A stretch of DNA of 64,000 nt from Candidatus Binataceae bacterium (GTDB lineage Bacteria > Desulfobacterota > Binatia > Binatales > Binataceae): positions 23,969-87,968 of the forward strand of contig JASHPB010000128.1 in the NCBI GenBank assembly GCA_030038355.1. Reading direction: 5' to 3'. Positions 35,265 through 42,426 of this stretch are shown piece after piece. Under the pieces are notes generated by a model. It was not told where the DNA came from, ran no database searches, and saw only the letters and a list, made by a program, of their open reading frames with translations. Each line of letters opens with the position of its first letter. The first letter of the stretch is position 1. Position numbers and translations under genes: made by a program.

Positions 35265-36506
35265 ATGAAAGTCGAAAAGCCTGCCTTCTTCCCGCGCTCG
35301 GATGGCTCACGGATCCCGTACGAGGTCTACAGTTCATCCGAGATATATCGGCTCGAACAGGAGCAGATCTTTCGGGGGCCGACGTGGAGCTTCGTCGCTC
35401 TGGAGGCGGAGATTCCAAGACCCGGCGATTTCAAGAGCACCTTCGTCGGCGACACGCCAGTGGTGGTAACACGCAACGAGGACCAGACTCTTTCCGCTTG
35501 GGTTAACCGTTGCGCTCACCGGGGGGCGATGGTGTGCCGCGCCGCCCGCGGTAACACGAAGAGCCATATCTGCGCATACCATCAATGGAGTTATGACAGG
35601 CGCGGCAATCTGCGCGGCGTGCCCTTCCGCAACGGTGTCAAAGGCGTCTCCGGAATGCCCGCCGATTTCGACCTTGAGGAGCACGGACTGCAGAAGTTGC
35701 GAACAGGAGCTTATCGCGGCCTGGTCTTCTCCACTTTCAGCAACTCCGTGTCCTCACTCTTCGACTACTTAGGTCCGGAAATGCGTCGGGGCGTCGATCG
35801 TATCTTTCACAAACCTATAGTGTATCTCGGATGTAGCAGGCAGTACTCGAGATCCAACTGGAAGCTGTACAGTGAGAATGTCCGCGATCCGTACCATGCC
35901 TCGCTCCTGCATCCATTTTTCAGCACCTTCAATCTCGTACGAGCTACGACCAGAGCCGAGTGGACTTATGATGAGCACGGCCTCCACACGTGCGGGTTAG
36001 GGTTTCACACTGAAGATACGAGCGCGGCCGCTGCCTACAGAGGCATCGGAGTTACTTCATTCAAGGAAAATCTCAGGTTGGAAGATCTTTCGATCTTGGC
36101 CAACTCTAACGAGTTTGACAGACCTGCTGATTTTCAGATCGAGGCGATCTTTCCTCAGCTTGTCATTCAACAGATCCAGAACAGCTTGGTCGCACGGCAG
36201 ATCTTGCCTAAAGGCCCCAACAATTTCGAATTGGTCTACCATTTCTTTGGATACGCCGATGATACGCCTGAGATGCGGATGCGTCGTGTCAAACACGCCA
36301 ATCTGGTGGGGCCAGCCGGTCTGGTCTCAATGGAGGACACGCTAGCCACCGAGTTGGTGCAATTCGGCGCGGTGGGGAGCGGCGATGCGCTCTCGGTAGC
36401 CGACATGGGGCGCGACTCGCCGGAGGTGGAAGAGGCCAGCTCCATGATTTCCGAAAGTCACGTCCGGCGCTTTTGGCGCGCTTATCAGGAATTGATGGGA
36501 TTATGA
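35265..36506 (+). CDS. Rieske non-haem iron oxygenase, alpha subunit
   Basis: Aromatic-ring-hydroxylating-type oxygenase of 413 residues. The Rieske [2Fe-2S] ligands are C83-x-H85 and C103-x2-H106 (CAHRGAMVC and HICAYHQWSY). The catalytic iron site is in NWKLYSENVRDPYHASLLHP, giving D208, H211 and H216 with the spacing of naphthalene-dioxygenase-type enzymes; the third ligand Asp would lie near residue 370. GGAGA precedes the ATG. A small beta-type subunit follows 33 bp later. No ferredoxin or reductase is nearby, so electrons must come from elsewhere. The substrate is not predictable. Confidence 0.93.
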   Translation: MKVEKPAFFPRSDGSRIPYEVYSSSEIYRLEQEQIFRGPTWSFVALEAEIPRPGDFKSTFVGDTPVVVTRNEDQTLSAWVNRCAHRGAMVCRAARGNTKSHICAYHQWSYDRRGNLRGVPFRNGVKGVSGMPADFDLEEHGLQKLRTGAYRGLVFSTFSNSVSSLFDYLGPEMRRGVDRIFHKPIVYLGCSRQYSRSNWKLYSENVRDPYHASLLHPFFSTFNLVRATTRAEWTYDEHGLHTCGLGFHTEDTSAAAAYRGIGVTSFKENLRLEDLSILANSNEFDRPADFQIEAIFPQLVIQQIQNSLVARQILPKGPNNFELVYHFFGYADDTPEMRMRRVKHANLVGPAGLVSMEDTLATELVQFGAVGSGDALSVADMGRDSPEVEEASSMISESHVRRFWRAYQELMGL

Positions 36507-36539
36507 GCACAACTGATGCTTACCGATGGAGTGGGGTCG

Positions 36540-37028
36540 ATGGATGAGGCGACAAGCTCGGAGATGATCCTTTGGTACGAGCTGCACCGTCTGCAGGAGC
36601 GTTACGTTGGCACCATCGACTCAGATCACCTTGAGGAATGGCCCAACCTTTTCACTGAGGATGGCATCTACGAGATCGTTCCCAAGGAAAACGCCGATCT
36701 CGACCTTCCTATCGGCATCGTCCACTGTTTCGGCCGTCAGATGATGCGGGATCGCATCGTCGCACTACGGAAGGCGAACGTCTTCGAGCCGCACACCTAT
36801 CGGCACATGATTTCGGGAATGGAATTCACCAAGGTCAGCACCGACACGCTCGACATGCAATCGAACTACGTCGTCGTTCAGACTCTCAGTAACGGCGAGT
36901 CGCGAATATTTCAGGCAGGACGATACATCGATCGAGTGGTCCGTACGGTCAATGGTTGGCGCTATCAACGCAAGTTGGCAGTTTATGATACGTCCCGTGT
37001 GCAGACCTTGTTAGTCACTCCAATCTAG
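36540..37028 (+). CDS. Ring-hydroxylating oxygenase beta subunit (SnoaL-like fold)
   Basis: Small structural subunit of 162 residues with the cone-shaped NTF2/SnoaL fold: ILWYELHRLQERYVGTIDSD, WPNLFTEDGIYEIVPKENAD, and AGRYIDRVVRTVNGWRYQRK at the C-terminus. Beta subunits stabilise the alpha hexamer and usually have no catalytic residues. ATG 36540 has GGAG 8 bases upstream and is preferred over ATG 36516. Together with the upstream alpha gene it forms a two-gene operon opposite the AAA/TPR regulator. Confidence 0.88.
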   Translation: MDEATSSEMILWYELHRLQERYVGTIDSDHLEEWPNLFTEDGIYEIVPKENADLDLPIGIVHCFGRQMMRDRIVALRKANVFEPHTYRHMISGMEFTKVSTDTLDMQSNYVVVQTLSNGESRIFQAGRYIDRVVRTVNGWRYQRKLAVYDTSRVQTLLVTPI

Positions 37029-37207
37029 CTACCGCAGAGGAGAGCTAAGGTGGTCGTAACTAAGGCAACCACAGATGAATGCTTGTCCCGTCGCCGATCG
37101 TGGTATTGCAACTCACGAACGTTCAAAGGAACTAACTCGTGTCAAATGGTGCGATCGAGGGGGCCTGCTCGTAATCTCGCTAAAACTCCAGTCAACTCAA
37201 GCACCTT

Positions 37208-37565
37208 TGGTGGAGGCGGGGGGAATTGAACCCCCGTCCGAAGGCAGTCCGGCGATAGCCACTACACGCTTAGTCCGCGATTTGGAGCTCGCTCCAAAAG
37301 CACCCACGGACGGGCTCTCTCGAAGCCAGCCAGTTTGATCTCGGGCCACCGTCCAACCGGCGAACGACGGCACCCCAGCCCGCTAAATGACGCCCAGACC
37401 CGCCGCCGCGGGCATACGGCGGCTGGACGCTAGCGGCCCTTAGGCCGCCAGAGCGTAACCGTTATTGTCTGCGGGTAAATTTCGCAGTCTGTCTGTTTAA
37501 CGGGCCGACAGTACCCCGGCGTGCGACCATGACCCTCTTGTCTCCGTCGAATCCAGTTCGCCCCC
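37208..37565 (-). ncRNA. ssrA: tmRNA (transfer-messenger RNA)
   Basis: On the minus strand the RNA begins GGGGGCGAACTGGATTCGAC and ends with a T-arm GGGGGTTCAATTCCCCC, acceptor strand CGCCTCC-A and encoded CCA. The 5' GGGGGCG pairs with CGCCTCC (one G-U). Length is 358 nt. The tag reading frame starts at GCA (37472) and encodes ADNNGYALAA then TAA (37440), immediately followed by a GC-rich hairpin. The AA end matches the usual degradation signal. It rescues stalled ribosomes with SmpB, whose gene is 600 bp away on the other strand. Confidence 0.96.
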
Positions 37566-37662
37566 AATGGCGGACATCTTTCTGACGCTCCGCTCGGTCG
37601 GAACGATTACACCTTCAATCTATGGACGATCTGGCACCCGTGCAACGCCCCTGCTGGCCTGA

Positions 37663-37779
37663 TCATGCTCGCTCAATGAAAAGCTCCAATGCATCAATGT
37701 CTTTTTGCGGCGAAAATCTCAAAATCGCGCCGTCATACCTGCGTAGATAATCGCTCGGACACGAGGTGGCGAAAGTCAT
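37663..37779 (-). CDS. Possible 38-residue protein
   Basis: Frame beginning MTFATSCPSDYLRRYDGAIL, 38 residues, starting 13 bases after the stop of the zinc-ribbon gene on the same strand. It has no motif beyond an amphipathic helix at the C-terminus (DIDALELFIERA). The close spacing and sensible composition suggest translation after the upstream gene, but there is no ribosome site of note and chance is not excluded. Confidence 0.28.
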   Translation of the reverse strand: MTFATSCPSDYLRRYDGAILRFSPQKDIDALELFIERA

Positions 37780-37792
37780 TCGGCGGCCGAGT

Positions 37793-38008
37793 TCAGATCG
37801 GGATCAGGCTGCGACAGGTCACGCAGATGACTTGCTGAACACCGTCGAGGTAGCCGCCGCCGGCGAAGCCTCGCGATACTGCTAGGACGATTCGATCGCG
37901 TTTGCCGTCTACGCGCGCCGGGTTCTCTTCATCCTCGACGATTGCCTGGCCCGTTGTCCTGCAATTCGGGCAAAATAGCCGCGCCTTGAAGATCTCGCGT
38001 TCGGGCAT
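37793..38008 (-). CDS. Small zinc-ribbon protein
   Basis: Protein of 71 residues with CPNC near residue 13 and CVTC near residue 63, the layout of a single treble-clef or zinc-ribbon folding around a long loop (VSRGFAGGGYLDGVQQVICV). The start ATG at 38008 is typical, and the gene lies between ssrA and smpB. It could bind nucleic acid or be a metal chaperone. I do not recognise the family, but the paired Cys motifs argue for a real protein. Confidence 0.6.
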   Translation of the reverse strand: MPEREIFKARLFCPNCRTTGQAIVEDEENPARVDGKRDRIVLAVSRGFAGGGYLDGVQQVICVTCRSLIPI

Positions 38009-38166
38009 CGAAGTTCTTCACTCGACGATACCGCAGCTATCGCGTGCGATCGAACCGCACGGGCAGCTTGCTTTCGCGCGTCGTCAATCACGCGTAACAT
38101 CAAGGATTCGCCGGCGATCAGAGCGCGCGCCCGAGCATTGGCATCGCGCGCAGCGAGGCGAATCGG

Positions 38167-38655
38167 ATGGCGCAAAGCAAGGACAGCAAAAAGCGCGAAG
38201 ATGGTTTCGATCTCGTCGTCGAGAATCGAAAGGCGCGCCACGACTTCTCTATTGAAGAGGCGGTCGAGGCAGGGATGGCGCTGACCGGCACCGAAGTGAA
38301 GTCGCTCCGCGCGCATCGCGCAAACCTTCGCGACAGTTACGTGCGCATCAAGAACGGCGAGGCATTCCTGCAGGGCGTGCACATCGGCGCCTATGCGCCC
38401 GCCGGACAGTTCAGTCACAAAGAGACTCGCGACCGCAAGCTCCTGATGCATCGGCGCGAAATCAATCGTCTATGGGGACGCGTGCGTGAGCGCGGCTACT
38501 CGATCGTGCCACTCAAGATTTACTTCAAGGACGGCCATGCCAAGGTCGAGGTCGGCCTCGCCAAGGGCAAGCACGCCTACGACAAGCGTGAGGCGATCGC
38601 GCGTAAGGCGATGCGTCGAGAAATAGAGCGCGAATTGAAAGGCCGCAATCGGTAA
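38167..38655 (+). CDS. smpB: SsrA-binding protein SmpB
   Basis: Partner of tmRNA in trans-translation, 162 residues. It binds the tRNA-like end and fills the decoding centre. Diagnostic sequence includes ENRKARHDFSIEEAVEAGM, LTGTEVKSLRAHRANLRDSY, and KGKHAYDKREAIARKAMRR at the basic C-terminal helix. The tail is a few residues longer than the compact core form. It is encoded divergently from the zinc-ribbon protein and close to ssrA. Confidence 0.96.
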   Translation: MAQSKDSKKREDGFDLVVENRKARHDFSIEEAVEAGMALTGTEVKSLRAHRANLRDSYVRIKNGEAFLQGVHIGAYAPAGQFSHKETRDRKLLMHRREINRLWGRVRERGYSIVPLKIYFKDGHAKVEVGLAKGKHAYDKREAIARKAMRREIERELKGRNR

Positions 38656-38962
38656 CCAGCCGCCGCGTGATTAGCCCGCGACCGCGGAATCGCCCCTCTC
38701 CTGATGATATCAGTGGTACTTGCAACATGAAGCATCGTATTCGATAGAGATGCATCGGAACGCGTGAAGTGCACCACCGTAGCAATCATCAGAAAGCCCG
38801 CCAGTATCAGACGAAACGCATTCCCGCCGATAGCGTATAACATAATAGAAGGACGCCCGCTGGCGTCCGAAACGTGCAGGTGGAGTGGTCCGCGAAGCCT
38901 GCAAACAACTCCCGCCCCGCTCCTCTCTCACATCTCGGCCTCCAGCCGGCCCATTAACAAAT
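38656..38962. other. Spacer with a small hairpin
   Basis: About 300 bases before the Gly-rich lipoprotein gene. It contains GGACGCC-CGCT-GGCGTCC, a perfect 7-bp hairpin at 38851-38868, preceded by the AT-rich TATAACATAATAG. Whether it marks a promoter or a transcript end is not clear. Confidence 0.4.
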
Positions 38963-39415
38963 ATGAAGACTAAACTTCTATCGCTCGTGGCGCTGATTGT
39001 CGCCGCGCTCGGATTCTCGGGATGCTACGACGCCTATCCGGGTTACGGATATGGCGGCGGCTGGGGCTCTTCGTACGTCGCTTCGGAACCCATTCATGCC
39101 GACCGGTTATACCCGGACGGCTGGGGCGGCGGCTTTGGCTACCCAGCCTACTCCGGCGGGCACTACTGGGATCGCGACTGGGGTTGGAACCACGGCGGTT
39201 GGGACCATCCCGGATGGGGCGGCTGGAACAACAATCATTTCGTAGTTCCTGAGCACGGTGGATTCGTCACGCATAACTTCGGCGCGACGGGCGGTCACGG
39301 TTTCGCGATGGCGCATAACGATGGATTCCAAGGCAGCGGCTTTGGCGGATTCCATGGCGGCGGCGGATGGCACGGCGGCGGTGGTGGATTCCATGGTGGT
39401 AGCGGCCATCGGTGA
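38963..39415 (+). CDS. Gly/His/Trp-rich lipoprotein
   Basis: Protein of 150 residues beginning MKTKLLSLVALIVAALGFSGC, a lipoprotein signal with Cys at residue 21. The mature part is made of low-complexity runs of Gly, His, Trp, Tyr and Asn (for example DRDWGWNHGGWDHPGWGGWN and a terminal FHGGGGWHGGGGGFHGG). The pattern suggests a surface or periplasmic metal-binding or adhesive polymer-like protein. Codon use stays GC-rich like its neighbours. I do not recognise a family. The frame extends upstream but the signal fixes the start. Confidence 0.75.
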   Translation: MKTKLLSLVALIVAALGFSGCYDAYPGYGYGGGWGSSYVASEPIHADRLYPDGWGGGFGYPAYSGGHYWDRDWGWNHGGWDHPGWGGWNNNHFVVPEHGGFVTHNFGATGGHGFAMAHNDGFQGSGFGGFHGGGGWHGGGGGFHGGSGHR

Positions 39416-39484
39416 GCTCACGCTGCGTAATCGAACAGTAACCGGTTGATCAATTCCGTCGTAAGCAGAGTTGGAGATTGAGCC

Positions 39485-39805
39485 ATGAGGAAAGATGAAC
39501 AGATGATAAGCCCTCGAATCCTTGCCAAGAGGCCGCGATTCGCAAGCACCTGCCGCTACATTGCGGGTGCGGTCGCACTCGGGATGACGCTCGCGCTGGC
39601 GGGATGCTACGGGCCGCCGATGTCGCCGCGCGAACGTGACACCCTGGTCGGCGGCGCGGTTGGCCTCGGCGGCGGCGCGCTCGTCGGCTCCGCTATGGGC
39701 AGTCCGGGTGCGGGCGCTGCAATTGGTGGTCTGGCTGGTGCGGGCGCAGGTTACTTGATCGGCAATCACCAGGAGAACGAGTACTGGCGCTCCGGCGGAT
39801 ATTGA
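39485..39805 (+). CDS. Glycine-zipper lipoprotein
   Basis: Protein of 106 residues. The hydrophobic signal is in AGAVALGMTLALAGC with a lipobox LAGC near residue 41, then a short linker and an Ala/Gly-rich zipper (VGGAVGLGGGALVGSAMGS and GAGAAIGGLAGAGAGYLIG). Such zippers insert into membranes or oligomerise, as in SlyB/OsmB-like envelope proteins. GGAG lies 9 bases before the ATG. It follows the Gly/His-rich lipoprotein gene by 70 bp in the same direction. Confidence 0.78.
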   Translation: MRKDEQMISPRILAKRPRFASTCRYIAGAVALGMTLALAGCYGPPMSPRERDTLVGGAVGLGGGALVGSAMGSPGAGAAIGGLAGAGAGYLIGNHQENEYWRSGGY

Positions 39806-39818
39806 TTGACGCGGCTGG

Positions 39819-40685
39819 CTAGAGCGTCTCGGCGGCAACTTCGCTGAGATGCTCGTGCGCCTCGCGCATCCGAGCGACGCTGCGCTTAAGTTCGATCGGC
39901 GATTGCCCCGGATGCCCCAGAGTGCGCGCGATCGCTGCGTGAAATCCCTGCGGACGAACCTCGAAACCGCGCGACAATTCGAAGGCGCCCTTCTCGTTCA
40001 GGTAGTAGCGGCGATTCAACGCAAACAACACAAGCATCATGAAGCCCGTCGCGCGGAACATGCATCCCGAGACGTAGGCGATATCGCCACGCGCCGCGGG
40101 CTTCTCCGCGATTGCGAGCTCGAAGTCGGCGTCGAAAAGATGCTTCGGCACGAGCGTGCGTCGGAGCGCGTCGGGGTACTCAATCACCTTTGCCTTCAGC
40201 TCGCAAAGCGCGCCGGACGGATCGAACAGCGGGCGGCATACGTTGGTCTCGCCCACCCAGATTTGGTTCTGAAATCCCATCGGATGGCCGAGCTGATAGA
40301 CCGTCATGACTTCACCGCGGAGGCATTGCTCGATTGCGTGTGCCACGGTGCGCAGATCGCGATAGAGAAAATCGACGTGGCGGCCATCGACGACCAGCCA
40401 TCCTCCGCCGTTGACGCCCGGACCCCAGGCGCCGAACTGCGTCAGCAGTCCGCTCGCATGCCGATCGTCGAGGTCGCGTGCCGCGCGGTCAAGCGCGTCG
40501 ATCGAAAAGGGCCGCTCGCTGTCATAGTATATTCCGAGATCGACATCCGAATGCTCATCGGCGGTGCCGCGTGCGCGTGAGCCACCGAGTGCGATCGCGG
40601 CGACGCCCTCGATCAATCCGACTCGGCCGACGACCCGATCGAGCAACTCTCCGATCCCGCCGTTGCCATTCATCGAAGACGGCAT
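39819..40685 (-). CDS. Nucleotidyltransferase-fold protein
   Basis: Minimal nucleotidyltransferase domain followed by an all-helical region, 288 residues. The catalytic site is ALGGSRARGTADEHSDVDLG with Gly-Ser and two Asp two residues apart (DVD); the third acid is likely in the HVDFLY strand. Proteins of this layout adenylylate antibiotics or targets, or serve as toxin-antitoxin-related transferases, but no partner gene is visible. The C-terminal half (RATGFMMLVLFALNRRYYLN) is helical. GTG 40691 is an alternative start. Confidence 0.78.
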   Translation of the reverse strand: MPSSMNGNGGIGELLDRVVGRVGLIEGVAAIALGGSRARGTADEHSDVDLGIYYDSERPFSIDALDRAARDLDDRHASGLLTQFGAWGPGVNGGGWLVVDGRHVDFLYRDLRTVAHAIEQCLRGEVMTVYQLGHPMGFQNQIWVGETNVCRPLFDPSGALCELKAKVIEYPDALRRTLVPKHLFDADFELAIAEKPAARGDIAYVSGCMFRATGFMMLVLFALNRRYYLNEKGAFELSRGFEVRPQGFHAAIARTLGHPGQSPIELKRSVARMREAHEHLSEVAAETL

Positions 40686-40832
40686 CACCACAGCGCATCG
40701 AGATTTTCACAATTGCACCGCTATCGCCACTCAGAGGTTATTGAGCTCCGGGGCGGCGGCGTAGAGAAGTGTTTCGCCATTGATGCATCAAGCATCGTTT
40801 GCAGACACGCGATCCACCTCTATCCTCGACGC

Positions 40833-40841
40833 TGTTATACT
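40833..40841 (+). promoter_or_regulatory. Extended -10 promoter
   Basis: TGTTATACT lies 25 bases before the GTG start of the following gene, start to start. The same element and a similar downstream sequence occur at 28410. No convincing -35 box precedes it. Confidence 0.45.
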
Positions 40842-40857
40842 CTGATTCGGGTCGCTG

Positions 40858-41247
40858 GTGGACGAGGAGTCCAAATACTTTGATCGCTCAGCTCTGCAGG
40901 CGGTGGTTGCGGCGGCAGCGGAGGAGTTCGACGGCGACATCCTGCTGCTGGTGCGCGATCGCGGCAAGGTGAGGCTGGGCGCATCCGAGGGCGGCGGACT
41001 CGATGCGCGAGTTATCATTTCGCAATGCCTGAGCCTTCTCAGCGAATTAGAAGAGCGAACTCTCGATACCACGACGCGAGCATTTGTCCGCGTCGCGTCG
41101 GAAGACCTGAAGAACGATCAGGTGTTGTTGATCGTGCGCGAGCAGGGTGATGTTCGAATAGCGGCTGGTGCCGGTGCGCAAGGCAAAGTGCGCGACTTGC
41201 TGAACGATGCTCTGCAGGCCGTAGGTGGTGAACGCCGCCGGCGATAG
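40858..41247 (+). CDS. Small acidic protein, function unknown
   Basis: Protein of 129 residues with a GTG start. An acidic N-terminus (VDEESKYFDRSALQAVVAAA) is followed by an alpha-beta pattern with two related halves: DGDILLLVRDRGKVRLGASE and NDQVLLIVREQGDVRIAAGA. Both halves read as hydrophobic strand, RD/RE turn, G-x-V-R and strand, so the protein may be an internal duplication. No catalytic motif or homologue is recognised. The first five codons and the upstream 40 bases resemble the P450 leader at 28.4 kb. Confidence 0.65.
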   Translation: MDEESKYFDRSALQAVVAAAAEEFDGDILLLVRDRGKVRLGASEGGGLDARVIISQCLSLLSELEERTLDTTTRAFVRVASEDLKNDQVLLIVREQGDVRIAAGAGAQGKVRDLLNDALQAVGGERRRR

Positions 41248-41254
41248 TCGAAAC

Positions 41255-41321
41255 AAATGCTCGCGCCGAGCTGCGGCGTGAGTCGCCGACGAAGTTGAGT
41301 TGCTGGTAGCGGCGAGCATTT
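41255..41321. repeat. Inverted repeat AAATGCTCGC ... GCGAGCATTT
   Basis: Perfect 10-base arms at 41255-41264 and 41312-41321, with a 47-base GC-rich interior. It follows the stop of the 129-residue protein gene by 7 bases. It may end transcription or fold the 3' region; there is no T-run. Confidence 0.45.
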
Positions 41322-41482
41322 CCTAATGTCATCTACTGCACGGGCGCCGCGCACTGCTCCCATCGAACCGCCACGAGTGCCTGCCACACCCTAGTAAGGT
41401 ATTTTCCGTTATCGCTGTAAACTTTCGGCCATGATGCTATTAGGTTCGCGGACGCGAAATCCTTTCTGAAGGAGAATCGATC

Positions 41483-42268
41483 GTGAGCGATGACATAGTG
41501 CGCTACGAAGTGAGGGACGAGGTGGCTTTCGTCCAAATGAATCGGCCCAAAAAGCTGAACGCCTTAAGCGTCGAATTGGCCGACGCACTGAACCAGACCT
41601 GGGCGCGCTTCGAGGCCGATCCTCTGGCGAAGGTCGCGATCCTGAGCGCGGTTGGACGCGCGTTTTGCGCTGGTGCGGACATCGCTGGCGGTCGCCCGAA
41701 CGACGATTGGCGAATCCCATGGGCCATCAGGGTCCATCGAGCGTATCCACAGAACGGGGTGACGGTATTCAAGCCGATAATTGGTGCGGTTCATGGTTAC
41801 GCTCTCGGAGGCGGATGGGCTCTGGCCGTCCGTGGCTGCGACATCACTATCGCAGGCGAAAGCGCGATGTTCGGCTTTCCAGAACCGCGGGTGGGCATCT
41901 CGATCCCACCGATCGATTACCTACCCTACCTACCCTTCAAGGCGAGCCTCGAATTCATGCTGCTGGCATGGAACGGCGGCGAGATGTTAGACGCACGGCG
42001 CGCACACGAGCTTGGGATGGTAAATCGAGTGGTGCCGGACGCGGATCTCATGAACGAGGCGATTCGGTGGGCAGAGAAGCTCAAGAAAATCCCGCCGCTG
42101 TATATCAAGGCAGTCAAATACGGGCACTACAAGACGATGGAATCCAAGACCATGCGCGACGAGCGAGAGTATCTGAATTTCGTCTGGCCGCAGGAAGTTA
42201 GCGAAGACAGCCGGGAGGGGCGGCACGCCTTCAAGGAGAAGCGCGAGCCCCGCTTCAAAGGCCGCTAG
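41483..42268 (+). CDS. Enoyl-CoA hydratase/isomerase family protein
   Basis: Crotonase-fold protein of 261 residues. The two oxyanion-hole loops are GRAFCAGADIAGGRPN and HGYALGGGWALAV, and the N-terminal strand is VAFVQMNRPKKLNALS. The catalytic Glu pair of true hydratases is not obvious: the sequence after the second loop is EPRVGISIPPIDYLPYLPFK, so isomerase, dehalogenase or other crotonase chemistry is possible. A second crotonase gene lies at 61.9-62.6 kb. GAAGGAGAA precedes the GTG start. Confidence 0.88.
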   Translation: MSDDIVRYEVRDEVAFVQMNRPKKLNALSVELADALNQTWARFEADPLAKVAILSAVGRAFCAGADIAGGRPNDDWRIPWAIRVHRAYPQNGVTVFKPIIGAVHGYALGGGWALAVRGCDITIAGESAMFGFPEPRVGISIPPIDYLPYLPFKASLEFMLLAWNGGEMLDARRAHELGMVNRVVPDADLMNEAIRWAEKLKKIPPLYIKAVKYGHYKTMESKTMRDEREYLNFVWPQEVSEDSREGRHAFKEKREPRFKGR

Positions 42269-42426
42269 ACTCGCCGAGGTCCCTTAACCGGCGACGCTTT
42301 AGTTCCCGGCTTTCGCAGGTCAGGACCTAATGCCGAACGCATTAATATGGACGCCGCGGAACATCCGCATCGCGAACCGGCGTAAACCTTGAGGACGCGC
42401 TCTTCACCAGCCATCGGCCACGGAGT

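Noticed and set aside
37208..37230. Integration site at the tmRNA 3' end
   Set aside because: ssrA is a common attachment site, but I found no integrase and no repeat of the 3' end in the window.
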